DNA of 64,000 nt from Dipteronia dyeriana. Lineage: Eukaryota; Streptophyta; Magnoliopsida; Sapindales; Sapindaceae. Shown here piece after piece: positions 1 to 11,751 of this stretch; the stretch's first letter is position 1, and each line of letters opens with the position of its first letter. Location: the NCBI GenBank assembly GCA_032871835.1, contig CM065298.1:9597596-9661595 (forward strand), given 5' to 3'. The position numbers and the translations under genes are program-made. A model generated the notes under the pieces. The model did no database searches. It had not been told where the DNA came from and worked only from the letters and a program-made list of their open reading frames with translations.

Positions 1-1
1 C

Positions 2-3000
2 AAAAGCACAAAAAACCGGAGTCACTTGCGCATTATCAGGGAAGTGGAGGCAATTGGAGGTAATATATTAGCCTCTGCCTCTCGAGAACAAATGGGATAC
101 ACTTTCGATGCTCTGAAGACCTATGTCCCTGAAATGGTAGAGTTGCTTGTTGACTCTGTGAGGAATCCTGTGTTCTTGGATTGGGAAGTCAATGAAGAGG
201 TAATCATCTTTTCCTAGCAAATCTTTTAATAAAAGGTGCACTTCCTACAACGAGAATCTCCTACAGTATTTCAAACCTTTCTTTTCCAAAGTTACTTATA
301 TCTTGTTGATCTCTGTTCCTCATCTGGTCATGGCATGCGATATTCTATTCATAAATTTCAATCATCAAACTGAAAAAGGTCTTGCAATTACTATATGGCA
401 TTGACACTTCTCACTGTTGCAGAGTTGCAGAGCTTTCTCACCCATGTACTGAATCTATCTAGACCCCTAAATGGGGATCTACTTCTGTTAGTTTTAAGGA
501 AAGTGTGCTAAATAAGTACTAGGTCATGCTTTTTTTTTTCTTGTCAGAGCTTTATTTACAGTATTGCATTGCCTATTTGGCTGAGTATTTTTGTCTCTGT
601 ATTTCAAGTAGAAATTAAACGCTGATAATTATATGTTTACAACTTTGATAGTTTACATGTCTGTTACCCTTGTGTGTCAAAAAGGCACAACTCACTGTCG
701 GTATCCATTGACTATTATTGTTATGATGCCTTTTTTATCTTGTTGCACAATTGCATGTCTTATGTTTTTATCTTGTAATAGTACTCTATATGTTCAGTTG
801 TCCAGGTTGAAATCAGAGCTCAGGGAACTTCGTAACAATCCTCAAGGTCTACTCTTGGAGGCAATTCACTCTGCTGGTTTTAGTGGTGCATTAGCAAATC
901 CTCTTTTGGCTCCTGAATCAGTTTTGAGCAGCTTGGATGGCACAGTTTTGGAGGAATTTGTTGCTGTAAGATCAAAGAACCTTGTGAACTACAGCATTAC
1001 AGCATATATGTTAGCTGTACATATGTTCTGAATATTATTTGACTCGCTTGGTTTTTATTTTAAGTTGATCTTTGTTTTGCACCTGTTTCTATGTACTTAT
1101 TTGGTCAATGGTTGTTGATGTGAGAATTTTAGGAGAACTATACTGCTCCTCGTATGGTCCTGGCAGCATCTGGGGTTGATATTGACGAGCTTGTTTCAAT
1201 TGCGGAACCTCTTCTTTCAGACCTTCCAAAGGTACCTCGTCCAGCGGAGCCAAAATCTGTTTATATTGGAGGGGATTATCGTCAGCAAGCTGATTCAGGG
1301 GTACGCTTTCCCAGACTAAAATAACAAGTTTGCCTTTCCCCAGTCAAAGAGCAGACCAAAGGAGTTTTGCTTCTGTTTTCAGCTTTCATTATTTCACTGA
1401 TTGATAATTCTGTTGTCACTTTCAGAGCACACATGTTGCTCTTGCTTTTGGCGTGCCGGGTGGCTGGCTTAAAGAGAAAGAAGCTATCACTTTGACAGTT
1501 CTTCAGGTGCTGCATTTTCAACTTTACTTCATAAATATGTTTCATGCATTTGTTTATTCTCTCCTTTTGTGATGGATGTTTTCAAAAGCCATAGCCTCTC
1601 CTTCTTGTTGGTTTTTTATGCACCTATCATTTGTATTTTAGAATTTCTTTGCATCCATATTATACCCAATTATTCTTCAGTAAAAAGACAATTACGATAG
1701 TTCTGCAGATGCTTATGGGAGGAGGTGGTTCATTTTCTGCGGGAGGCCCTGGAAAAGGGATGCACTCACGGCTATGTAAGTTTTGCTATTGCTCCAATGG
1801 TATCCTCGTTTGGCCATTTATGGTTATTAGTTATTTTGTTTTTTTGTTTTTACTTGAAACTGCACTCTTCAATTACTTGCTAAGATGTACCAATTTTTGT
1901 CTATATTTGATATGATGCTGAATTCTTCTTTAACTTTTAACTTGTTTGGTTCTTGCATTTTGAGCACAGATATCCGAGTCTTGAATGAGCATCAGCAGAT
2001 TCAATCTTTCTCTGCATTCAACAGCATCTTCAATAATACTGGATTATTTGGCATCTATGCTAGCACAGTAAGACATATATTGCTTATAGATTTTTATTTT
2101 TATTTTTATTTCAGATTTTGTACATTAAACATTGAAATTTAATGATGTTAGTACTTGGTAGAATCTTTGGTTACATGTTTCATGTTTGTCTGTCGGGTAG
2201 TTACAAATATTAAAGGATATAAAAAGTAGATGAGTAAACTCAAATGCAGTATGAATCTAACTCGTTTGGTTTGATACTAATCTGATATTTACTGTAAAAT
2301 TGAGTTGTCTAGATGGCATTGTTGGAGGTAATGATTTCGGGAAATGCTTAGTGTACTCCCTTTAAAGAGACATAGAGTTTACTCGATGCATATGATCATG
2401 TATTATGTATATAAATATTTGGAGTATAACAATTCTTTAAAAGTTATGTGCATGCATGAGTGCACTGTGCATACATGAAAGACTTACTAGTGCAAATAAT
2501 TTGCTGTTGTATTTTAAGATTGCAATCTTGCTTTTTCCTGATTAGACAAATTGATTATTGTGCTCGTATTGTTGACACCTGGATGTTTCCTTATTTAAGT
2601 TTGTAAATATTTTTTGTTTCACCATTTTGGCTACACTAAGCTTAAGGTTGTTTAATCTATGGATTCAGAGCTCTGATTTTGTATCAAAAGCTGTTGATAT
2701 AGCAGTAGGAGAGTTGATTACAATTGCAACACCTTCAAAAGGTCTGTTCAACAACTATTGCTTTTTTTGTTTTTGTGACAAGATTTTTAATGTGTTGCAA
2801 GTCCTATTTATTTCCATCTCTTTCAATTTTACTGCGATTTAGCTCATCATGTGTGTCTGCATGACAGTGACTCAGGAACAGCTTAATCGTGCCAAACAGG
2901 CCACAAAATCTGCAGTTCTCATGAATCTAGAATCTAGAGTATGTATTATTCATGTGGTTCTATTCTCTACTATTCAAGTCTTCTTTTTATTATTCGTGCT

Positions 3001-3669
3001 TGGGTTTTTGTTTATGATGAACTTATAATTTTTGTACAATCCTATTCTGCAGATGATTGTGGCAGAAGATATAGGTAGGCAGATTTTGACTTACGGAGAG
3101 AGGTATGTCCAAATTGTATAAGCCCTCATCTTGCATGTGTTCATTCTCAAAGTTCCGATCTTTATTTTCCGTTTTGCATAGTTCAGTTGCACGGTCAGCA
3201 ATTCATGGCAAGACATTGCACCACCATATTTTTAATTGCAGTTTTTAATGAACCATAAACGAATCTTTAACATGGGCTGTTACCCGGTGTTTATCCAAGA
3301 TCTAGCTGGGAACATTGCTCCAATGTTTTCATACTGTTCTCTTAGTTTCTCTCGATAATTTTACCTTGTCGATTGTTTGTTTCTTCATAGCCCGAGTTTT
3401 TTTTTTCAATATATCAGGAAGCCTATGGAGCAGTTCTTGAAAATCGTAGAAGGAATAACTTTGAGTGACATTACTAACATCGCCCAGAAGATCATTTCTT
3501 CACCTCTAACAATGGCGTCTCACGGAGACGGTAAGATGCCTGCATTTTTAAGGAGCTATTTGATTTTGATTTCACAGTAATGGGGTCGTGATAAAATTTG
3601 GTTTCTTCTGTTCCAGTGATGAATGTCCCCAGCTATGAATCTGTTAGCCGCAAGTTTCATGCAAAATGA
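2..3669 (+). CDS. MPPA: Mitochondrial-processing peptidase subunit alpha, 3' part (11 exons)
   Basis: Spliced exons read as 2-199, 798-965, 1133-1300, 1426-1506, 1709-1775, 1970-2067, 2669-2741, 2868-2938, 3053-3102, 3418-3530 and 3617-3669 (TGA). Every junction has GT/AG and the frame stays open for about 379 residues. Plant MPP-alpha is about 500 residues, so roughly 125 N-terminal residues lie left of the window. Visible M16-family blocks include [13 protein letters not shown] ([10 protein letters not shown]), [49 protein letters not shown] and the glycine-rich loop [20 protein letters not shown], which in this family contacts presequences. The C-terminus ends [17 protein letters not shown] cleaves targeting presequences in the matrix. 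The alpha subunit binds substrate while beta carries the zinc site, and in plants both are core proteins of the cytochrome bc1 complex. No lesion is seen, so this looks like a functional gene. Confidence 0.95.
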
Positions 3670-3760
3670 CTATGCTGCTCCATTTCAACTCCCAGATGAC
3701 CTTCATTACTGAATCACATCACAATTTTGAATCCCTCTTAACCTTGTTAAGAGATGTTGC

Positions 3761-3766
3761 AATAAA
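3761..3766 (+). promoter_or_regulatory. Probable poly(A) signal of the MPPA gene
   Basis: AATAAA lies about 95 bases after the MPPA stop codon, inside T-rich sequence typical of plant 3' UTRs. Plant signals are loose, so this is a likely rather than a proven site. Confidence 0.4.
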
Positions 3767-3769
3767 AAT

Positions 3770-4523
3770 ACATTTTAACCAGATTTTTGCAAGGGTTGAA
3801 AGGAATTCATCCGTGCATAGCAGTTCGGATTTGTTTTCTGTTTTGTCAATCTGCTCGAAAGTACTGACAAACCGGTTCCTATGTTTCATGATCGTATCAT
3901 GAATTTTTTTGCATATTCGTTTTCTTTTCTTTCTACGTTTAATGTTATATGAAAGGAAAAAATGAAATGAAAATCGATTGAGTTTTGCTTCCATCATATC
4001 TCGGTTTATATAGTCCATGTTGGTTTCCACAATATTTTCTACTTTATTTATCAACTTTAACTTAAAATTTTGTCGCCATTTTAACATTTTTAATCTATTT
4101 GCTTTCAATTATAAAGTAGAATTAAAAAAAATGGATTACAACCATTAGATTTAAAAAAGAATTTGAGCTATTTCAGCTACATAAATAGTGTTTCGTATAA
4201 GCTAGCAGTCTAGTTTCGAGTTCTACCTGATTTTACTCGGCATGGTGTGGAGTTGTGTTTAGTTGTAACATGGAGGTCGTGGTCGGTGCCACGAAGCTGT
4301 GGGTTCCAATTGTTGTCTTAAAAATATCTAATTAAGAAAAAATAATTACAAAAATAGTTAAAAGTTGTGGGTTCGAACTGTTGCCATAAAAATGCCTAAT
4401 TAATAAAAAATAATTAAAAAAATAGTTAAAAGTTATTAACAAAAAAAAAAATAAAAATACTTAAAAGTTCAAATACTACCAACCAGTTTCCTCACGAAGT
4501 GAGAGGCAACCACAACCACCACA
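3770..4523. other. Intergenic spacer between MPPA and the PPR gene
   Basis: About 750 bases, AT-rich apart from the last 30. It should hold the MPPA 3' end and the promoter and 5' UTR of the PPR gene. The only structure seen is the short tandem repeat at 4297-4433. An ORF on the minus strand at 3719-4108 is lysine/asparagine-rich low-complexity sequence and is not called as a gene. Confidence 0.6.
4297..4433 (+). repeat. Two-copy 68-bp tandem repeat upstream of the PPR gene
   Basis: Two imperfect copies start at about 4299 and 4367. Each begins GTGGGTTC and continues through an A-rich stretch ending AAAATAGTTAAAAG. They lie about 90-230 bases before the PPR start codon, so they may fall in its promoter. 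Confidence 0.75.
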
Positions 4524-7343
4524 ATGCGGCGCCACCACCTCCTCCTCCTCCGTCACCCCCACCGGCACATTCTACGTTCCGCCATCTCCCGCCGCCACTA
4601 CGCGACGAAATACATAGCCAAAATCACCTCCACATCCCCCTCAGGCCGCTCACTCACCGCGGAAGTCTCTCAGCCTCAGCCGCCTCCCTCCGACGCCCGT
4701 GGCTACCCAATCCCTCGCCATCACGTCATCTGTAGAGCCGCCCGCCTCGTCCAGTCGCGCACTTCCGCCTCGTCCCTCTCCGAATACCTCTCGTCCCTCT
4801 CCCCTCCACTCTCTCCCGCCGAAGCCTCCGAAATCCTCAAATCCCTAAACTGCCCTCGCCTCGCCCACGCCTTTTTCCACTTTTGCCCCTCTATTTCCCC
4901 GAATTTCCGCCACGACGCCTACACTTACAACCGCTTAATTCTCATCCTCTCCAACTCGACTCTACCCGAGAGGTTCGACCTCGTCCGTACGCTCCTCGCC
5001 GACATGGAAGGCTCCGGGACGCGTGGTAACATATCCACCGTCAATCTCTTGATCGGGTTCTTCGGGAAGTCTGATGATCTGAATACGTGTATGGAGTTGA
5101 TTAAACGATGGGATTTGAAGATGAACTGCTACACTTACAAGTGCTTGCTGCAAGCTTACTTGAGGTCACGTGATGCTCACGAGGCTTTTAGGGTTTACAA
5201 TGAGATGAGGAGGAAAGGGTACAAGTTGGACATTTTTGCTTACAATATGTTGTTGGATGCTTTGGCCAAGAATGATAAGGTTGCTTCTTCTTTTGGGTTC
5301 TCATTTTTTTTTTTTTTAATTTATATTAGAATTGTTGTTTTTATTGCTAGTTGGTTCTGTTTTTCAATTTTTAGTACCTGTTGGTGTTGGAAGGGAGTAG
5401 CATAATTTGATTATGTTTGGGTAGAATATGGTATTGGAAATTGGATGCTTTGGCTGGAGACTAGGAATTGTGTTTCTGATGTTGTTGTATTGTGGTTTTT
5501 TATTGGATAGTATGTGGGTGTGTACGTAAGTTCTATAAAACTTGTTCTTGTTTTTGGTAGAACAGTAGAATAACTTGTTTGTAATCTATGTTGTTATCGG
5601 TGTTATTATTATGGATGCACACGCTATCGACCCTTTTTATGTCTCTTTAAATTTCATCTCTAAGGATATAAATGTGAGAAGACCAAAGGGGAGTGTAAAC
5701 ATTATAATCTTGTTTAGGGAAATATTGAACTTTATGAAGGTGGATAAGGAATTTGTTATATGAATTTATGGTACTAATATTGTTATTTGTTTAGTTTCTG
5801 GTGTTTTGCGGTCTTAGACTCTTATTATTCTGAAAGGTGAAGAGTTTTTGTTTGTTGTCATGTTGTTTGTCGTGTTTTGCAAGTGTTATGATATTGCCCC
5901 GAGTACTTGCTATCTTTTGTTGGAATATGGTGTCAATCAAGTTAGCTTCTGTAATTTCTTCAGATTTTCATAAATCATACTTGTACAATTAAATTAACTA
6001 GAGTAACAGAGCAAATGATATGGGAATTCATCCAATAATTAGAAGCTATCTACGAGCCAGATTTTGAATTATCAGTTCCATTGATCCTGATTATCTGATC
6101 TGCAGCCTTTTGGCAGGTTGATCAAGTTTACAGGGTTTTTGAAGACATGAAGCGAAAACATTGTGAGCCTGATAGTTACACATACACAATTATGATCAGA
6201 ATGACCGGAAAGATTGGTAAGGTTGATGAATCAATTGCCCTTTTTGACGAAATGATAACAAAGGGCTGTTCTCTTAATTTAGTGGTTTATAATACTATGA
6301 TCCAAGCTCTTGCAAATGGACGAATGGTTGACAAGGTCGTTCTTCTCTTCTCTAAAATGATTGAGAGAGATTGTCGACCTAATGAGTTTACATATAGTGT
6401 CATTCTAAATGTTCTAGGTGCAACAGGGCAGCTTGGTAAATTAGATGATGTCGTGGAAGTGTCAAGGAAATACATGAATAAGTCAATATATGCTTACCTT
6501 GTAAGGACACTAAGCCAGTTGGGTTACACTAGTGAAGCTCACCGATTGTTTTGCAACATGTGGAACTTCCATGATAGGGGAGATAGGGATGCTTACATGT
6601 CCATGTTAGAGAGTCTATGCAGCTCAGGTAAAACAACAGAGGCTATAGACCTGCTGAATAAAGTCCATGAAAAAGGAATAAATCCCGATACTTTCATGTA
6701 TAACACAGTATTTTCAGCTCTTGGCAAATTGAAGCAAATATCCCATCTACACGATCTTTACATAAAATTGAAGCAGGATGGCCTTTTGCCCGACATATTT
6801 ACCTACAATATTCTGATCGCAAGCTTTGGTAGGGCTGGAAAAGTTGATGAGGCTGTTAAAGTTTTTGAAGAACTTGAGAACGGCAATTGTAAACCAGATA
6901 TAGTCTCTTACAATTCTTTGATCAATTGTCTTGGAAAAAATGGTAATCTCGATGGAGCTCACATGAGGTTCAAGGAGATGCAAGAGAAAGGGTTGTGTCC
7001 TGATGTTGTTACATATAGCACGCTTATAGAGTGCTTTGGCAAGACGGACAAAGTTGATATGGCTTGCAGATTGTTTGATGAGATGCTTGCTGAAGGCTGC
7101 TGTCCTAACATTGTGACATACAACATCTTACTTGACTGTCTTGAGAGGAGCGGGAGAACTGCTGAAGCAGTGGATCTTTATGCAAAACTAAAGCAGCAGG
7201 GGTTAACACCCGATTCAATCACGTATGCAATCCTTGAACGATTGCAGAGTGGTTCACACAGGAAAGTCAGAGTTCGTAGGCAACATCCAATTACAGGTTG
7301 GGTTCAAGGATGGGGACTTCAATCTGCTTCTACGGGCACCTGA
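4524..7343 (+). CDS. P-class pentatricopeptide repeat protein, mitochondrial (At1g51965/ABO5-like)
   Basis: Two exons, 4524-5279 and 6117-7343 (TGA), joined in frame across an 837-bp GT/AG intron, give about 660 residues. The N-terminus is Arg/His-rich without acidic residues (MRRHHLLLLRHPHRHILRSA, then RRHYATKYIAK), as expected of a mitochondrial presequence. About thirteen 35-residue PPR motifs follow, such as PDIFTYNILIASFGRAGKVD, PDIVSYNSLINCLGKNGN, PDVVTYSTLIECFGKTDK and PNIVTYNILLDCLERSGR. There is no E or DYW extension, so it is P-class. Such proteins bind organellar RNA and aid splicing or stabilisation. From memory the N-terminal ATKY.AK block and C-terminal HRKVRVRRQHPITGW resemble Arabidopsis At1g51965 (ABO5, nad2 intron splicing). 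That assignment is tentative. The intron interrupts a PPR motif (AKNDK/VDQVYRVF), which is uncommon because most PPR genes are intronless. The last 13 residues after ITGWV look unusual. Confidence 0.92.
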
Positions 7344-8560
7344 GTCACTCTGCCCTGAGATTACTTTTTCCACCCCATGGAAATCCAATGATGGGTCAAG
7401 TTTGGTATCTAAATTAATCATATTCCCCACGGTTGGGCAAACATGGTGATGCATACATGGATTTAGTCTATTTCCATCCCAAATATATTTCTAAAACTAC
7501 TTTTGAATACTTTTTATTTCTTAAAGTTTTGTGCCTTAACTCATCCCCTTTCTTTTAGCCTTCACCCTAGAAGCCAACCAAATTTCTCACGGATCGACCT
7601 AACACCCAAAACTCTCTTTTTTGTTTCCCCTCCTTTTGTATTCAGTGTAAGAAAAAAAAAGATCCTTTCGGCAACAGTTGGGAGATTTTTTGTTGACTTC
7701 CTACAAGACTAACCATTGTTATGTTCTCTGATTATCTTAATTTCTTGGTTGTCCTTATTGTTTTTCTGCTTATTCTTTGGTTAAAATATGACAGAATTAA
7801 AACAGGATGTGTTTTTTGGTTGCCGAGAAATGGAAGGAAGAAAATTTGGAAAAATGGAAAGACATAGAAATGTGGTGACGCGTTTCAAAGAGAAGATGGA
7901 TGAGGGTCTTTTTATTGCCGGAGCAGTATGGGAGAGGGTTCGTTCTTTGGCTGTGAACGTGCTCCTTAGTCATCCCCTGTTGGGTTGTTAACCATTTGAG
8001 GTGACGAAGACAAGTTCCGAAATGATTGTCATCTTTCCGCACCATCACGGTACCCTGGCAGCTTGTTGGTTAAGCATGGAATGCAAGCAGTAATGGTTTC
8101 ATTGGTTTCAATCAGAATTAGCTGGAGCAAAACAAGTTTCCTGGCAACGTTACGCATTTCATAATGATTCATCAGATCCAGAAATGATATTCCTATTCAA
8201 GGAACTCATATATTGCACACCTTTGGTGTCATGTTCTTTAGGTAAATCGAAGCAACTGTTGAGATTTTGATATGAATCAGCTCTGTTCATGTGGAGGTTG
8301 TAGTGGTTATCCAAGGAAAGTACATTTACATCTTCAGTTATCAGTTGGCCTTTCTTTAGTCCACGGATAGTCAAAGACAACACCGGCACAACTGATCGAT
8401 ATGATTATGATGGACTTCATTTTTTATTTTGCATATTTGGTCACTTGTATCATGAATTTACCGGGAGACATCCGAGTTGTTTGATTACAAGAATTGGATA
8501 ATTGATTGTTGTTTTTTATTTCTTTTCCTTATGTTTGAATCTCAAGTTTGTACACTTGAG
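7344..8560. other. 3' region of the PPR gene
   Basis: About 1.2 kb after the PPR stop, slightly richer in GC than the DNA further right. It contains only short ORFs (for example 7788-7991 and, on the other strand, 8159-8389) without recognisable motifs. They overlap on both strands, which fits non-coding sequence. It is most likely 3' UTR and downstream spacer. Confidence 0.5.
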
Positions 8561-11500
8561 CATATATTTTAAAGTTATATTGAAGATAGAGTTTTCGTAA
8601 AGCTTATAAAAATCTTGCGACACGTGATAAATTTTTTATCACTCTTTATGACTCGTGATATATATTTAATCCATCTTATCCACACTAGTGTGGGGAACAT
8701 GTATTTTTATTATTTTTAATGATATTATTTTATATAATCTGGTGACACATATGATACATTTTTTATTTATTTTAGTGATACGTGATATATTTTTTTATTT
8801 GTTTTAATGATAGTATTGTATGTATCCAACGATAGGTCATAATTTTGTCATAGATATATACATCTTTAAAATCTTATGTATGAATCACTATTACATTCGG
8901 TCTTTTCCTAAAAAAAAGGTATTATAAAACAAAATTGAGTTATATTGGTATACTGTTTAAACATGAGAATGTGATATATTCATTTTATCCGAATGTGATA
9001 TGTTTGTCTTATTGAAATTTTTTATCAATTGATTTGGTAAAACAACTCATACTCATAAACATAGTCCAAATGGAAATAAAGTGTTAAGGGTAGTCTTGTT
9101 TAGTTGAATAGCCATATGAAAGAGAAATTGGAGTATTTTGGAGAAGTCAATCAGTCAATGCCACTAATTGAAGTTGAAACACTTGGAAAATCTCTAATTA
9201 TTTATACACAAGTGCCCACTTCTTTTATTAGATAACCCACAAGCTGTGTTTTTTTTCCTTCACAAAAGCTACTTTTACTTTTGAGGTACCAAAATGCTTT
9301 AAATATTGGGGGTACGCCAAAGCTGTAATGACAGAATTACAGTATATATCTTTTTTGGGGTCCATTTATTTATTTATTTAAAAATAGTACATTAATATAA
9401 TTTATGAATATACCCCAAAATCTAAAAATCTTATCTGATTCATCAATTTTGCAATTGATTGCTTATCCACAACAATAAAAATACAGAAACATCTTCATTC
9501 TCCACCATGCCTTCCTACCCTATCAATACATGAACAAAATCTGACAAAAAGAAACAATAGAAAACAATTAAAAATCAAAATGAGGTTAGTAGTGGTAAAA
9601 CTTTTCAAACCTATTTCAAACCTATATAAAAAAGTTGTAGGTTCAAGCCTTTTTTATCTTAAAAAAAAAAAAAATATCTAAATTTATATATTAATTTAAT
9701 ACTTAACAAAAAAATATAGAGAATAATGAAACATTTCAATTATTTTGTTAAAAACAAGAGAAAAGTGTTCGATCTGACCGACAAACTGACCTGCCATATC
9801 TGCACCCGGTGAAATATCATAATTATTATTAGCTTTAAGACTCAGGAGAGAGGCCCATTAGGGCCCATTGAAGATGGATCGCAATCTCTAGTCTCCACGT
9901 TGAAAACGTGATATTCTCTTTTGTGGTCTTAAAATAAACATTATCTTCTAAGATCAAGTAACACAAGAACCACAATTTTGCAACTCTATTTTAATCAATA
10001 CTTTTAATAGGTAGTTATTTAAAAATCACGATTTTATTTATTTATTTATTAAGTTATTTTAATAATGTTTTTGAATTCTCATATTAGAATGTGTTTATAA
10101 AATACGTATAATATGACTCGAACTCTCCATTACAACTGATATGGAAAGGGATGATCACTACCGCCGTGCAAGAGGTAAAGCACATTATTATTATTTGAAT
10201 TTGAGTTTTAAAGATAAGGAACTATGTTATTGTCAAAAAAAAAAAAAAAGGAAATATGCACAGTGCTACAATATATAGCATATTCCATGTAATTTGTCAA
10301 AATGCAAAAATTAAATTATAAAATGTAAAGATAAATTTGTAAAAAAAAAATCTAAAAAAGAAAGAAAGAAAACTTTCAAACTTTGTTATGACTTATGGTT
10401 CACATTCTTGTTAAACCACTTACTGATGTTGAAGATGAGGTGCACACTACTTGACCTATGAAGAATTTATGAGTACACTTTTGCATTGTTAATAATGTAT
10501 CCAAAATGGTTTTTGTAGTTGAAATAATTAATAAATGATTGATAAAACCGTTTTAAATTTTGATTATTATACCTATTATCACCAGTATTTTTTTAGTGTT
10601 GTAGAAAACTCCTCTAAAAAAACATTAGAAAACTTTACCAACTAAGCTAAGTAGTACAGGTAGGAGAATTGAACTTGAAACCTCAACTTGGAACTAATCA
10701 ACCCTAATAATTCAATCTTAATTTATTCATTAGGATTAAATAACTTGCATCCAAATTATCGACTTGTAACTGTAATATATATATAGACCTGTACTATCAA
10801 TTTTTGATAGGCATATAAATATAAATATTTCTATTTTCCCAAAAAAAAAAAAATCTTTTTTTTAGCTTGCTACTAAAATAACATATAAATGAATGTACCA
10901 CCATAATAAATTGTCATTTTCAAAATCGAGTACACCATCACGAATATATTGACAAATAATAAAACATATATATATCAAGTTGTCGCCCAATCTGTTAAAT
11001 AAAAGCATTGGAGCCATGGACATGTGGCCAAAATATTTCTAACTCTTCTTGTATGTCCCATTTTCATAAATGTATCCACCGTATCAACATAAATTTGAAG
11101 AATTACCTAATATTAATTTTTTTGTACTGAACTAATATCTAATATTAAGATTTTAAAAATGATAATATTGCTTGCTTTTGAAATATTTAAGGGTCTCTTT
11201 TATTGATAATATGAATTTATTTATGTATGTTTAAAACAAGGGAAAAGTTATTGCATACTTTAAAACGGATCGGATTTGTATATTTATAAATTCGAATAAA
11301 TCGAAATTGCACATACTCTCATTTATATTTATTTGTATGCAATCTGAGGGCATGCATAGGTTGAGAGGTTTCTTTAAAAATAAGAGATTCAATTTTTATT
11401 TTTATTTAAAAAAAATCATATTTTACCAAAATGTTTTCTTATAAAATAATTGTGCAAATACGATTCTATATATAATCAATTTAAAATACAAAATACATTA

Positions 11501-11750
11501 AAAAATGGTTTTTAAGATATATTTTAAGTAAAAGCATAAAACTTATTTAAGTAACCCATAATTAAATATGGATGCCGATAAACCCCTCACACAAACGTCA
11601 TAATATCTATCTCCAAAAAAAAGTCTAAAAACTGGCACTATAGTAAATAACATGCAAACCTAGGGTTATTTTAACAAGATAAAACTTATTTAAGCAACCA
11701 ATTAATATGCATGGTATATCCAAGCCATCCAAACAAATCACATCAAAAAA
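8561..11750. other. AT-rich intergenic DNA and upstream region of phosphatase gene 1
   Basis: About 3.2 kb of strongly AT-rich sequence with homopolymer A and T runs. Short, loosely repeated phrases around TGACACGTGATA occur between 8618 and 8830. No open frame of useful length, tRNA or transposon termini were recognised. The final few hundred bases should contain the promoter of the acid phosphatase gene, but no clear TATA box could be picked out. Confidence 0.5.
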
Positions 11751-11751
11751 A

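Noticed and set aside
4499..4735. Pro/His-rich ORF overlapping the PPR start
   Set aside because: Shifted frame of the PPR exon 1, which encodes a convincing presequence and repeats in the other frame.
7788..7991. 67-codon ORF after the PPR gene
   Set aside because: No motif, an overlapping ORF on the opposite strand, and a position expected for 3' UTR.
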